Part shown: piece after piece, positions 36,955 to 50,600 of the stretch
Layout of the letters: each line of letters starts with the position of its first letter
Numbering within the stretch: position 1 is the stretch's first letter
Assembly (NCBI GenBank): GCA_020086605.1
Contig: JACBWW010000002.1
Location: forward strand, 29,240,345 to 29,304,344
Reading direction: 5' to 3'
DNA: 64,000 nucleotides
From: Lanius collurio
Lineage: Eukaryota; Chordata; Aves; Passeriformes; Laniidae
Notes under the pieces: generated by a model
The model's input: the letters and a program-made list of their open reading frames with translations, nothing else
Told to the model about the DNA's origin: nothing
The model's database searches: none
Made by a program: the position numbers and the translations under genes

Positions 36955-39900
36955 TTTTCCAAGGTATCTCCCGAACATAGCATCCAGTTGGCAGCCCTTA
37001 ACACAGATACCACTTCATTTCCCTCATGTTGCTCAAGTGTAGAAGGAGTCGCACTTCCCTTGAGGCATCTCTCTAGGACTGCTGTAAAAAGATTGAGTAA
37101 AGAAATAGGCAGTGCATAACCCCCTGTATTTTACTTTTTGTTGGTACATCAGGACAAATCTCAGCTGTTCAAAAATGAATGCTGGTCCCCTGTGGTAGGC
37201 AGAGCAGGGTAGGGAGAGGAGTGCTGAGAGAACCTGGTCTTAACACAACCTCAGAACCCACCTCCGTCTGTGCCAGAGGATGCCACTTCTGGCTCAGGCC
37301 TGCAGAAGTATTTCTGAAGCCAGTGTTAACTCTGCCAGATTTCTTTTTTCTTTGTTATTTTAATCAATGACAAGAAAGTTTTGAGGAAAAGTTTCATTCT
37401 TTTCCACTCCTCGGGAGTTCTGTTACTAGTCACAATGCCAAGTCAGCCACCTTGTTTGCACAGCCTAGCCAGAATCACTGAGAAGCTAAATACAATCAAA
37501 AAGAGGACAGTGAGAATGTTCCATTCAGTCTGAGGATCCTTTCTGCAAGAAATGTAGAAGTGAGCCTCCTAGCCAGACCTGCAGTTCTGCTAGGTCATCA
37601 TCCCCAGTACAGACCAATACAGATGTTTTACAGGAAAGAATTATTTTCTTCAGCAAACCCATTAAGAAGACTTTGGCTTCAGCTCAGAAGGTTTTATATC
37701 CTTTCTGTGCCTCTTAGATGCCTATGTTCTTTGCCTAACAGATATACTGGTGAATCCTGGGGAGAGGTAAACAGAAGAGATAAAGACTCTGAAGCTCAGA
37801 GCTTGTTTGTCTGGTGTCTGTTTAAATGACATACAACAAAGCTTTATTAGCACAAAGCAGCAAGGTCTGCATGTGGCCAGAAATCTCTCCTGCCTGCTGT
37901 CTCTTGCATAGCCCATGCACTCACTCCTTATCCCTGGTTTATACAGCTGGTCTGAGGACCACCCCAGGTAACAAAGAAAACATCAGCTCTTGAAGGATCT
38001 GCTGGGAATAGAAAGATGTCGTATTATTTACTCGTCTGGATTTATGCATGTGTGTGTGTGTTTAACAAGGAGCTTGGTGCCTGCTGGACTCCTGAGGCTG
38101 GAATTTATACAGGCCAGCATTTGGCTGCTGTAGTTTATCTTGAATGCAAGAATAATAAACTCAGCTGACAGGATGATGTATGCAAAGCATCTTCTCCTCC
38201 CATGGCGTGTGGTAGAGGTGTCTGGTTTGCAGGGAGTCCTATTATTAAGTGATTAGCCTTGCGACATTATCAATATCAGATTGCTTAGGGGCTTTGTGGG
38301 ATCAGCAATACAGTAGGACTTGGTGTCCATCTGTCATGGTGGCAGTCAGATACAGATGGTGGTGTGACAGCATTACCTGTGTAGGTGAAATAGATGTGTG
38401 GGTTTGTCACATGAAGACTCCCAGAGATACTTGCAAAAGAAAACAAAGTTGTGCCTTCCTTATCATAGTTTTGTTATGAGATAACTTCTGCTACAATATT
38501 TTAATGGCTCTCTTTGTCTTGTCCTTCCTTGTCCTGCTACTGGCTCTCATTCAGCAAGAGCAAAAACAAAAACATCCCAAGCACCATTGAATATAGTATT
38601 TTCTTGACTTTTCAAGCAAGGCTGATTTATTCACTCCTAATTAAGTTTCAGCATCCGGGCAGCTTCAATCTCCTCTTTGTGCTTCAGCCAGTTCAGATGG
38701 TAATTCTGAGATCCTAGGAAGCCTCTATCCCTGGATATGTTTTCATCGCCAAAAGAAGATCCTGAAAAGACCATAAAAAACCAACAGCTTGCTGTATTGA
38801 GTGTGTTTCACCCTGAATAATCATTAAGGCCCACATGGCCAAAGGCAGATCAAGTACTTTGGGGGATTTGATTGCAACTGCCTAAACTATTTTCTACTCA
38901 CATCATAAATAATGCTCACCCATTGTATAATGCAAAAAGTCCTTCATGGCCACACCTCACCATGCATGTTTCCTCTTGTCGATACTTTTATCTTACCTTA
39001 GCTGTGACACCAAAATCCCTTAGGTAAGGGCCTGCTGTTGCAGTTCATTATATAAATTTACAGTGTTGTATACTTGAGTGATTACAGGGGATTGTGTATC
39101 TGTGGGAATTATTAGTCCCTGAAGTGCGACTGTGCCCGTGATACAGCGTGACTCTCAGAAGAGGGAACGTTAGGCCAAGTACAATCAGGCCAGACTGCCG
39201 TTGTAAGAAAATTTGGGTCTAATCCATCATGTCCACATGGAGCGGGCTGGAGCCTAGATTCTAAAGCCTTTCTAATTCCCTTACCTCCCAGTAAGTCTTT
39301 GGTGTCCTGTGGGACAGACTAAGATTTGATCATGTGTTCCTGGGAGGTAGAGCTTTTAATCCTGTGATTTGGACATGTAAGCAGACACTTCCCTGATCCC
39401 ACCCATGTCAAAAGTGAAGAAAGAAATGGTTGCAAAGAATCCAGGCCGTTCCTGACTAAAATGTTCTTATGCTGGTTGTCTGTACTGAAGGCCAAGTCTC
39501 TCTAAGCATGGTTTTCAAGTTTGGAGCAGCTTGCAGAAATTCATAAAGCAGTTGTGGAGAGATGCAGTCAGACCACAGACCTACACTAGTCTGGAAGAGA
39601 AAGGCTTGAAAACTGACCCCCACTTCACGAGAGTAGTCTCACCCAAACAGTGACACTGGCTTGCTTCTTACTGGTGTCTGACACCTCTCTACGTGGGCAC
39701 ACTGATTCACTCCTTTATGTGGATTCATTGCAGCTTTAAAGCCAGGGCACTGGTTTGGCTTGTCCAGGACTTCACAATCCCTAGAAAGTGTTTGGGTGTG
39801 GAAACTTTCCTGGGGTGACAAGAAAATACTTTTATCTAACGTAGAATATTACATTGCCTAGAAAACTGGAAGGTCAATTCAGGTATCTGAAATCCCTTGC

Positions 39901-42900
39901 TCTCCTTGTTGCTTTGCATTTCTCAAATATGTGGGACATCCTGCAGTACCACCTTTCCTCTGCCTAGAAGGACATATTTTTGGGGAAACAGGGACCTGGT
40001 CCACTGAGGTCAGTGGGAAGTCATTCATTGATTCTAATCAGCTCTGAAGTGGGTCCTGGAGGGGCATCATGCAACTCAGTGATGTTACCCAGATCCTTCA
40101 TTTGCATTTTGTCTTGTCCTCTGTTTCCTGTTGTCTGTTTTGCCTCGTGGAGACAGATTTATCCTAGCAATTCAGAAAACATCTTCTGCTTCTTTTTTCT
40201 TTGTTTTTTTTTTTGTGAAATGCCTTGTACTATTTCTTCATCCTCTGACTTCCTCTGCACAAAAACCACCTTTGCTTTTCCTTCAGCATGTTTGCCCCTA
40301 AGCCACCCAAGTTTCAAACCATCATTTTCAAATAACCAGCTTCCTAAGCAAGTCATGGTGTTGTTTTTTCCACAGTAAACTCCAAAGAGTAGAAGTTAGC
40401 TGGTGGGGCAGCATCAGCACCAATTCTCTGTTGGTTTGGGTTTGTGCCATCATGTATCATACTTGGCCCCGAGTGCGGCATCGCACTCCCCACATCACCC
40501 ACCCCACATCTCGCAGAGATGGAAAACGGAGCAGAAGTTTTATCTGAGCTTTCAAATATTTTGCATTGTGGGCGGCTTGGAGCAGATCACATCCTAATGG
40601 ACTGTTAGGCCAATTTGGGCTTGCTAACTGCCTTTGTAAGGATAAGAAATGAGCTGGGACAGAGAGGAGCAAAATGCTTTGGAATATATGTTTCATTCTC
40701 TGCTTGCACTTCTGTGGAAGAGCCAAAATGGATATCGCTGTCACTCAAATTTTCCTCCTGTTGTTTACTTTATCATCCCTGCCCTGCAAGGCCATGCACA
40801 CAGTGAGAGTGCAAGCGTCCCACTCTGCTGGCCTCATGGAGATATGGTAGCAGGCACCCAGCAAGGCTCTGGGCCTCCACTTTCCATGGGGCACACATCC
40901 CAGGGAGTGGATGGGGATTTGGGCTCACGCTGTTTGCTTCACCCAGTGGAGACCAAGCATGGCCTCTGTGAGCAGCAGAAAAGAAGCTCTGCTCCTTGTA
41001 CCGATAGGAAATAATCTATGTCAACAGAGCACAAGGAAGTGTGTCTGGGATACAAACACAGACATTTTGCTCTATAACCCCGAGGTTAGGCCCCCAGTGA
41101 AAATTTCCCTGTAGTCAGCTGAAGGGACCTCATACTGTTAGGAGCCCAAATCCCACAGTACATGGTCACAGAAGAGCAGGCAGTGGCAGCAACAAAACAT
41201 GGACAAAAATATCATGTGTGTTTGTATGTAGTAGAAAGAATGAGATGCCTGCAGGAGGAGATCTGTGAAGCTGTGTTGATGGCCATATTATGCAGGGTCT
41301 AGGTGGAGAAGCTTCAGGGAGAAGGACCAGAAAGGGAATATAGCCTTACTCCCTAGCACTGCAGTCATAGAATGGGATTTTACATTGCAAAGGGCCATGA
41401 GCCTGTTGATAACTTTTCAGCCTTCTCAACTTTTCTCCCCTTTTTCCACCATGACTTTTTCAGCATCTTGATCACCACACAGTCTGAGGAAAAGGTACCA
41501 TGTACATCCAGAAGGGTATTAACTCCTGAAAGAAGGAAAACTGTCTCCTCTGCTCAGTCAAAGGAAGCAGGTGGGTGTAAAATAAGTGCTCATGGTTCTG
41601 GGTTTCAGCCTGGCCAGCCATGAGATGTGTGACTGCAGCACAACCACATCCTCATTTGACAGCATTCCCTATTCCAATTGTTCTGAGTTCTAAGAAGAAA
41701 AGAATTCATGTAGCTTCCTGTTTCTCCTACATTTGGAAATATTTTCCTTTCTTGGAGCTGATTTAGCATGCTGGACTGCTCCTGTACAGGCCAGCATAAT
41801 GTGGAGAGAAGCAGGCAAACACAAAGAAATGGAAAGAAGTTTTCTCCTCTCCTAGGTGGATTCTAATTCTTGCTTGCCCTAGGCAGCACTAAGGTTTTGG
41901 AGATCTCCACTGGAAACTCAGTAGAAGAGATACAGGAATGCTTTACCCAGGCTGATCCATGTTCAAATAATTTACTGAGTATTAAAAACATTTTGGAAAA
42001 CGCCATTCTGAGCCTTTTAATGCATATAATAGCTCAAAAATATATTTGCAGTATTCTGTGGTCATAGAAACAACATTCTTTCCTTAAGTTTCTGAGTGTG
42101 CTGGACATTGTGGGTCCATGCTATGCAGACAGCAAGCACAGGTAGTGCTGGACACACCACTGATCCTCATGGCATGCCAGGCACCACTAGCTGTACAGTC
42201 AGGGAGGTGAAGAACAAGCAGCTGATGGACTCCAAAAAGTTCTAATAATCTGCTGCTGCCTTACCGGTGGTCTAGCAGAAACTCAGGTCAGAATTCATCT
42301 CTTGGTGCCTGCCCATCTTGTTCTTCCAAGGAAACCTTTTTAAAGAGAGACATCTGAAGAGTTGCACTTACCTTGCTGGAGGACTTGAAAAGAAGTAACT
42401 TGCACTCTTGACTGCTCTTGCCAGGCTTCAGATAGGGGATTGTCTGGGTACAACCTGCTGCTGAAGATCCTGAATTGTGCTTTGAATTCTGTTTTGTTCT
42501 GTTCTTGCCACCTCTGCTTTCTTCATAACAATTCTTTAATGCCCAGCATATTCCCAGTGGTGAATCAAAAGATGGGGACCAGGGCCTTCCTCCCTCCTGT
42601 CTACTAGGCAGACTATCCTAAAGCTTGGCAGTTAGGCTTCCCTCTAGATGCTGGAAGGCATGGGGTTAAACCTTCCCATGGAAGACAGACAACAACATGC
42701 AGCTCTCCCCTTTGCACACTCATCACTGTTGTAAACCTCCATTACAGTATGGGCAGCCTCCCCTCCCAGCTGTTCTTTTGAATGAACTGTTTGGGACATT
42801 TATCCTTTGAGCAGAAGTGAATGGGAAGTTCTGGGTCCATCTCCTAGGCTGGGCTATCCTCAGGGGATGGGAAAATGCATATTCAAGGCAAAAGCTTGCT

Positions 42901-43335
42901 GACCCACTGTCGTTCTGTCTTTCTCTCTGAAACCAGGCACACAGGACAGTGTCAATTCTGCCCTTTGCTGCTACTTGCTCTGAGTCAATCAGTTCCTGGG
43001 TACCTCCTCAGTGACCTTTCGAAGATGGTCACTCTCCCACTGTCTCTGTAAGCACCAGAAGTCCATCCCTCCTCAAAGTAGGGAAATTGAGTCAGCTGAG
43101 GATCCCAAGGAGAAGCTACCCATCTCCTGTCTAAAATCAACACCTCTCCCCGTTCTCTGCATCTTTTGTGCATGACTCTACACTCTTGCTGGGCATAAAA
43201 GCCTTCCTGTACACACTGTCTGGGGTGAGCTCATTGCCCACTTCCCTTCCTTGGGTGGCCTTTTGCTTCTAGCTGCTTGCAGTACTGTAGCTGACAGAAC
43301 GCCTCCAGCACACTCTTTTCTTGCAAGCCTGCAAC

Positions 43336-43361
43336 TCCCTTGCTTGGAGGCAAGCAAGGGA
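43336..43361. repeat. Perfect 11-bp hairpin, 4-nt loop
   Basis: TCCCTTGCTTG (43,336-43,346), loop GAGG, then the exact reverse complement CAAGCAAGGGA (43,351-43,361). About 0.15 such stems are expected by chance in 64 kb. No T run follows, so it does not resemble a terminator. Confidence 0.95.
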
Positions 43362-44289
43362 AATCTCACAGTCATAGTGTGAACGTTTGAAAAACATTTA
43401 TAGAAAAGGGAGGGAAAGGCAAGTCAATATTAATAAATTACAGAAAGATAGAACATCTGCACTAAATTATTGCAAACTCAAGTGAGAGTGGAAAGCTAAA
43501 TAAATAAAGAGAAAATCATGTTAAGTTGGAAGATGAGTAATAGAAAAATTCTCCTTCAAAGTTCCACCAGTTAGCCTTTTTGTACAGCACTATATACAAA
43601 CAAAACTAATGGAGATACAACAGAGGTCAGAAAGCTTGATGCAGCTGTCTAACAGCTGTCTGCCCTGTTTATTTTGCTCCCTTCTGACTCTACATTATTT
43701 TATGGCTTGCATAAGTGCAGTGCAAATAGACAGACGCTGAAGTTTGGGTTGTCTTGTCCTATCAAGGTGGCCAGAGGATGGACTGATGAAGGCAGAGGTC
43801 CTGTGCAGGCAAGAATAATGAAGTTGGTACCTGCACCCAGCAAAGGTTTAGGACTGGTCTTGGAGAAACCATGTGACAGTCAGGAAATTTGAATGCCAAG
43901 GAGCTCAGCAGCTCCTGGCCTATGTAAGAACACCATTTCCTTTCGTTCTTCTAGTTCTGTTGCTGTATCCATTCCTAGTTGGATTGTGATAGGGCACAGA
44001 GGAGGAAGTAGATGACTTTCAAGTGTCCTTTCCAGGCATCAGACTTGATGCCTCATATATTGCTTTTGTTCAGGGATGTGACTGAACAAGAAGTTCAAGT
44101 TAACATATATACCAGTGGGAGAGAGGCTCAAAATGTGACAGACTATTCTTCTCTGTCCTAAAGCAAGATCAACCACACCATTATTAATAAAAGTATGTGC
44201 TTATTGGTCCTAAAGAAGTTCTGAGATAGCTCCTTTATATCTTCCTCAAGCAAGCTATACTTGCTACTGGAAGATTTTTTTGAATGCAT

Positions 44290-46140
44290 AAATTGCTTTT
44301 CTTGTAGTAATGTAGACCCAAGGATTCATTATGTCTGTGCAATTAAAACAGTAGATCCCTTTTATTTTCAGCAGCTTGTTGAAAGTAAGTTATGTTTTCT
44401 CCTCCTCCTTAAACAACCCTGATTCTTTTAGTCTTTTTTCATAGACAGCATTTTCTACATTTTGAGCAGTCCTTTCTCTTCATTTTTGTGGAAGGGCCTC
44501 CTTAAGTTGAAGGAATAAAATTTCAGTGAAGGCCTTCCCACTATGAAGTAGAGTGCAGTATCACTTTTCATGATGTGAAGGCTTGAATTTCTGTTTGCAA
44601 ACTCCCATGTGATAATTTGCCTTTTCCACACCAGCCTGTCATTGCTGTTTCAGGTTCAGCTAACCTACAAATAATTTTTTCCAAGAGACTCCTTTCTAAT
44701 CAAAATATCCTTCTGCATTTTTAACACCATAAAATTTACTACGTGTACAATCTCCAGAGCCTACCTGAACTTAATCCATTGATCTTGCTCTGTCATCCTA
44801 CACACCTTTTTCAGACTATTTCTTCAACATGTTAAAATCATCTGGAGTTAGATGTTTTGTTGAGATACATGGTAATGCAATAGCTTTTCCTCTGTGTGTA
44901 AAGTCTTGTTTTCCTAAATACTCCCAAGGCTTTGCTTTTCCCACTTAGCCTTAAACCTTACCTACTTTTCCTTGGATTGGCTCTGCTAATTGCATCCTCA
45001 CATTTGGCCATTTTAGATGCAATCTAAAAAGATGTGAAACACTTTGATCTTCTCATTGTAATCTCCCCATTATCTTCCCTCTTCATGGAGTAATGAGCTA
45101 ACATTTTCTTCCATCTTCTTTTTAGTCAATGATTGAATTCTGTTATCTTTGTTGTCTCTTGCTAATTTAATTCCAAGTTTCCAGACCTTGTTTTACATGG
45201 CTATGTTCATACTCATCCTTGGACATCTGGTTTTGTTTCTACTTGTTGTGGTTCCTTATTGTCTTTGAGATCAATGAAGAGAAGTCAGTGTTTTTCATTT
45301 CTAGACTTTTTTTCTGCATCTGAACTTCTGCCTTTAACATTGTTTCTTTGGGGAACTACTAACTCTAAGTCCTCTGTTTCCTGTCAGTTTCCCCAGCTTA
45401 TTGAAGTCTGTCTGTCTGAAACCCATTGGGTTGGGTTTCTTCTCTTCTGACTTGCTTCTCCAAGGACCATGAAATCTACCTTTCATGGTAACGCCCATCC
45501 ACACTGCCTTCCACCTTCTCTTTCCTGCACTGCTCCTCCCTTGCACTAAGACTCAAACCCAGAGGACCTTTTCCTTTCATTCCTTTCTGGGTCTTCTGAA
45601 TGCAGACAAAAATTTTGATAAGTCTGTGCCGTAAAAGTGCTGAAGAATTTTTAAGCTGATGAATTTTATTTTTTCAACAAATGCCTCTAAATGTAGCTAA
45701 AACCTTCCAGTTCACCCAAGACCCGTGCTTCAGACATGTCTGTTAGTTACTCTCAAAGAGCCTCATACACCTAATCTTCATGAATGGATGCCCTTTAACA
45801 GACTCCAATAAACTCTGATAATGGTATCCTATTTCCACCTTTGCACACTTTCAGCAAGGCTAACTCCAACTGTCTTCTGGATTTCAGAAGAAGCTTATAC
45901 CTACAAGGCTCACAAAGCAACACCTCTTTTATGTCCCTGCTATCCATTCTTCTTGAACAAGCAGCACCCTTTCCTGTCAGCATTCCAGTCATATGAGTGA
46001 TCTGACCATGTCTCTGTGATTTCAGCAAAGCTGTAATCTTAATCCTATATTAAAACTCCCAGTTAGAATAAAGAGAATGTTTATTAAATGCTGATTTCAC
46101 CATGCTGCTTTCATTACTATGCCAACATCTAAGACTGATG
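44290..46140 (-). mobile_element. Old CR1 LINE, ORF2 through endonuclease region
   Basis: Read from the minus strand, this copy shows the 3' part of ORF2 on the left and the endonuclease domain on the right. The left end (about 44,290-44,520) resembles the block that reads TTGTTATGC...TTTTCTCC...CTCACTGTAAGGCATTTTCT in old CR1. The right half is clearer. TTATTGAAGTCTGTC lies near 45,399, AGCCTCATACACCTAATCTTC near 45,760, and GCAACACCTC near 45,918. The last readable stretch is CTATCCATTCTTCTTGAACAA...CATTCCAGTCATATGAG...CCATGTCTCTGTGAT at about 45,940-46,020. Those are the known endonuclease-domain blocks in order. The middle part (44,550-45,330) is too decayed to follow and may contain deletions. 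No open frame survives. Confidence 0.75.
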
Positions 46141-46814
46141 CATTATTCTCTTGTTTCTCTGTGGCATTGTGTCAAAAAGCATTTTCCTTCTTAGTTTTAA
46201 GGTCTTCCTCTAGTTTGCTATGCTGTCTGTGCGAGCACACACTGATCATGTGGTTTTGACTCCCTGTACATTGTCCTTTTCCTGAAATATCATGCCATAG
46301 GTAAAAAACAGAGGTTTTTTAGGCTCAGACATTATTTTACTCTTTTTGTGGATACTGGTGTTTAGGACGCTACTCTGAAGTCTTTCAACCCAGCATTTTC
46401 TCTCAGGAATCGTGAGTAGTTACTCTTTCACTAAATTAAAAGCAGTTGCCTTAAAATTACATTTGTCTCAGTTCAAGAATGAGATTTCAATAACTGGAAT
46501 GAGTTGAGGACATAAATACGTCACTAGGAATAAGTGAAAATGAGGAGGAAAGTGCCTATCTTACTAAGCAGAATCTAATCTGTTTCCTATGGACTAGAAA
46601 GATACACAGCTCTTTCCATTCCTTAAGTTGGATGGGGATGTCGCATGCCATTCCAACAGGAATGCTCACTTCATCTACATGCAAGAGTTTCTCCTCACCT
46701 TGGTGACCACACAGCCCAAACTCAAAGTTCTCAGCAATAACACAAATGGAGGGAATTGTCAGTCATGGGAGTACTTCAACACATTCTGTGTTGCCCAGAA
46801 ATGTAAGACGCCAT
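46141..46814. other. Spacer between head-to-head CR1 copies
   Basis: About 670 bases with no recognised repeat block. It separates a minus-strand CR1 on the left from a plus-strand CR1 on the right. A 71-codon plus-strand frame at 46,628-46,843 shows no domain. Confidence 0.5.
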
Positions 46815-47620
46815 CTGGAATTAGTGTTGAATATTTTTGCTAATGACCTCATGATGGAATATTGAGAGTGTTTATTAAATTTGCAGATGACACCAGGCAG
46901 GGATTAGTTGTGAGTCTGGTAAAGGACAGGATTAGAATTCAAAATTATCTTACTGAACTGGAGGAATGGTTTAAAAAAAATTAAATAGAATGCAATTCAA
47001 TAAGAACCCACGCAATACATACACTTAGACAGGAATAATCAGTAGCAGCATAAGCCCATAATGACAATTTTTAGAAAGTTTGTGCAAAAAAGACTGAGAA
47101 GAATTCTGGCAGATCACAGAAGTTGTCAAATGAGCCAATTGTATCATGCTTCTGTGAAAATGTCAAATATTATCCTGGGATATATACATGGGAATAGGTA
47201 GATACATTAGATGATACATTCTACTCAGCACTGGTAGGGCCTCAGGGGCAATATATGGTCCTGTTTTGGGCACTGTACCTATGAAAAGATACAGGATGTT
47301 TGGAGGAAGGCAGGATGGGACCAACATAGTAATGCAGAAGTCTGGAAAAATGGGAATTGCAGAAAAAGTTTGCATGGGGGCTGTTTAACAGCGGAAGAGG
47401 CATGAAATAAATTTTAGATAAACTAAGCTTCCACAGAGCAGAAGGAAATTGACTGTTCTCTTGGCCTGAGAATTGAAAGACATAAATGCATCAGGAAAAA
47501 TGCAGATCAGGCATTACTGAAAAACTTACCTGCCGGTCAGAAAAGTGGAAGGAGTTTTCCCGAAAAGAGATCTCTACCCTGCAAAGTCTATAGACATAGA
47601 TCTTCAGCTTAGGAGAATTG
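46815..47620 (+). mobile_element. Old CR1 LINE, reverse transcriptase catalytic block to C-terminus
   Basis: The plus strand begins with a block like TTCAACATATTCATCAATGA (here near 46,830) and reaches ATTAAATTTGCAGATGACACC at 46,874-46,894. That reads I-K-F-A-D-D-T, so the FADD catalytic box of CR1 reverse transcriptase is intact at 46,880-46,891. Next come CAAAATTATCT...CTGGAGGAATGGTTT near 46,940-46,970, a CATTCAATAAG-like block, and GGTAGGGCCTCAGGGGC near 47,232. Then come TTTTGGGCACTGTACCTATG at about 47,264 and TTGACTGTTCTCTTGGCCTGAG near 47,450. These follow ORF2 order. The right limit is uncertain. The frame is broken by indels, so it is a dead copy. Confidence 0.75.
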
Positions 47621-50600
47621 TTGGTACAGAAAGATTTGGACAGCCTCCCCTAAAGGTCTGTCAAGCTGAATGCACAACTGTGGCCTACAAACCAGAGATA
47701 AAGCAATATTTTAAACAAGGAAGCTTAAGGGAGTTATCCATGTCCATTCTATCTTGAATCTAAGCAACTTTGGGGCATGCCCCCTCTTTTAAAAAAAACA
47801 GACATTGTTCCTACATGCTCACAGTGGGTATTCACACTACACCAGGAGCTTGTTGTTCTCTGTCACTTGGGGATGTTTGACAATGTCTTGCTCAACAGCT
47901 CCTGTGTGCTTCAGGTATGCCTGAGTGGAAGGCACCCACTGGGCTGCAGTTCACTGGGGCAGCCTGCATCTTTCTGCTCTCTCCCTGAAATGCTGGTGTG
48001 AGCATGGATCAGGGCAGGAGTGAGACACAGGGCAGCATATCAGAGCCTGCTTCCACCTGTGTGTAAGCACACAGGCCCCTCATTTCAGCCTTCTCCCACC
48101 TTTCTGTCTCCAGGTGGACCGAACAAGCAGGGGCTCAGCACGGGCTGCAGAGGAGCACATCCCCTGGTGCTGAGGGACCATCCTTCCTTACACCTTACCC
48201 ACTGTGAAAGGCAACAAGGAGGGGTAACACTACTCTGCCAGCCAGGCACACCACTAGAAAGGTCATGATCTTGGGAATCAAGCGAGCAAGCAGTAACCTG
48301 ACCACCTTTAATTGAGTAAGACCTGCATTTAGGGCACTGGTGATTCAGAGACGTCATTCCAAATGGAGTTTAGGTTTGCCTTTCCTTTATTTAAAGTTAT
48401 CACCTCTGCATTTGGTTCTGTTTCAATGATGTTCCAAGTAAGAAATTTTAAATTCCTGTGATTCATATTATCCCTGACTAATGGCGCCCACAATGGAAAA
48501 TTCTAGGAGTTTCGTGATGAAAACCATATTTAGAGTTAGTAGTATCCATATATAGTAGGGACTGGGAGTAATAAAGCGAATGAAAAGAAATATGCTGGTA
48601 ATGATCGGAAGTGGAACTACTAGAATGAGACTTTTTCATGTGACATTTAAAGGGCATGCTAGAAATATTTTGGTGGGAGATCAAATACCGCCATTCTCCG
48701 CATTTTGGTTTGATGTCTAATCATTCTTCTTGGTCAGGTTCTAGTGAGGAAAACCACAAACACACACAAAATGTCTTCTGTTCATCTTCTGGTTTTGTAC
48801 TTGATGCTCCTCCTCCCACTTCAGTGCCAACCCTTCCCAGCTTCCACATCACCACGGGGTTATTAATCAATTCTGATATCCACATGACCTCCAGTTTCAG
48901 CTCTCTTTGGTCCCTCTACTCCACTAGCTGAACTATTTCTAATTGGCTAATCAGCTTATCCGGTTTGGCCCTTGATGCAAGCCAGGTCTAGACATGATCT
49001 ATTCCTGGGAGGCCCCTGGGTTCAAGGGGCCAATCTCACACCCTGTCCATCACTATTGTCAGCACGGTACCCTATCTCAAAGACATGCCAATGAACATTA
49101 GTGAGAGATTAAAATGACAGCCTTGGTTTTCTTACATGCCTTTTAATCATCGTAACATGCAGTCTAATGTTTCACTCTGTCTTCCTCTCCCTGCAAGAGC
49201 ATGTTCTCAAGGAAGAAACCAGGAGAGACAAGAGTGGGTCAAAGACCACAGCAGGGTGAAAGCAGTGGAAAGGAATTAAAATGGAGAGTGGGGGAGGAGG
49301 AGACAAGAGACAAAACCCGAGTCAGAATCTGGCAGCCAGACACAGAGCAACAAGGCTGGAATATAAATTCCTTCATACAGCTCCTGTAGGCTGGCATCTT
49401 ATAGGTACCACTCACATCACACCAGCATGCCACCAACAAGTGCCAAGGCTGGTGTTTACTGCAGGCTGCCTGACACCCATAGCTACACACCCGAAAGGTG
49501 GTTTTCAGAAAGGCTGCACATCTAAACCAGCTCTGAGAAGAGCTGGGAAGCTTGGCTGCTCTGGAAACCAAGCTGCCTTTTTGAAGTGTCTACATATGGA
49601 TTTAGTAGCTGGCTTTTAGACCTTCGGGGTTTTGAGAGAGTCTTAGCCTGGTCATTTTGCTGTGACTTTATGTAATTATTGACCATTTACACAAACAACA
49701 ATCAGAGGGCTGCATGCAATAGGGTCATGTCTGAATTCCTTCTTGGTCTCTCTGGCAGTGAATAGTTGGCGGCTCTTAAACAAAGCCCCATTCTCTCTGC
49801 AAAGAAGTGTCAGCGTAAAAGGCAGATGCTCCTAGATGAATATCTGCTACACAGGCAGGCATAAAGAAGGTCTCCCCGTGCCCCAGTTGAAGAGCTGTGT
49901 GGCTGGGTTAACAGCATGCACAACCAAAGTTAATGACCTCACTTGTCCAAGACTTCCTTGTGCTCAGCCAGCTCTGAATGCAGGCAGAGCAAGTTCACAC
50001 CTGCCTGCTAAATACCATATGGACATCATCTGTAACAAACTTGCTCAGATGGTTCATTTCTAAGGGGCATTCAAACTTTTCCTGGACGTGTGTGTTTTTT
50101 CCTCTCTTAGTCATGCTTTTACTGAAAATTTTAGCTAGTGTAATACTGACTCCTTAGCTTTTCAGCTCCTTGGTCCAAAACAATTTGGCTGGTGGGATGT
50201 GTGAATTCCTTTAGCCAACCAGTGGAGCATGTAATTAGCTCTATATGCACGAATGAATTACGCATATGTTTCGCTATGTGGCTTCAGCTGGTAACTAAGC
50301 CTGTGAAGTTTCCAGCTAGAAAAGGAAACCAGTGAGAAAGTTAGGAAAGGCTGTGAAGTGGGCAGTGCACGGGACATCTCTGGTTTTCCTTGCTCCCTTT
50401 CCGCTACATACCCGATTCTGCCTTCACCCTCATTTTTTAGGCTGTGCTTTCCATGGAATACATGTTCTTCAGAGGATGCTGGGAGCATACTGCAGATGCG
50501 CTCTGTTTTCTGTGCGTCACATTCTGCTTTCACTCAGCATTGAGTCAGGATGGCTTTTGCTGATAAAGTAAGGATTAAGCTCAGCCAGCTGCAGAGGTTA

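Larger units (their letters stand above)
36870..44289. other. Unique non-coding sequence, no gene recognised
   Basis: About 7.4 kb with no exon or repeat family that I can support, apart from the 8-bp tandem repeat at 36,931, a six-unit TG run at 38,049-38,060, and the hairpin at 43,336. Frames up to 132 codons (39,980-40,378) carry no domain and include a low-complexity phenylalanine/cysteine stretch from a T-rich run. Confidence 0.5.

Noticed and set aside
38049..38061. TG dinucleotide run
   Set aside because: Only six units, too short to be worth a separate microsatellite entry.
41349..41372. CATAGAATGGG word resembling the CR1 3' terminal region
   Set aside because: The following bases do not continue into the TTGGAAGGGACC block, so there is no CR1 body.
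45466..45489. 9-bp perfect inverted repeat ACCATGAAA/TTTCATGGT
   Set aside because: It lies inside a decayed CR1 and is short enough to be expected several times by chance.
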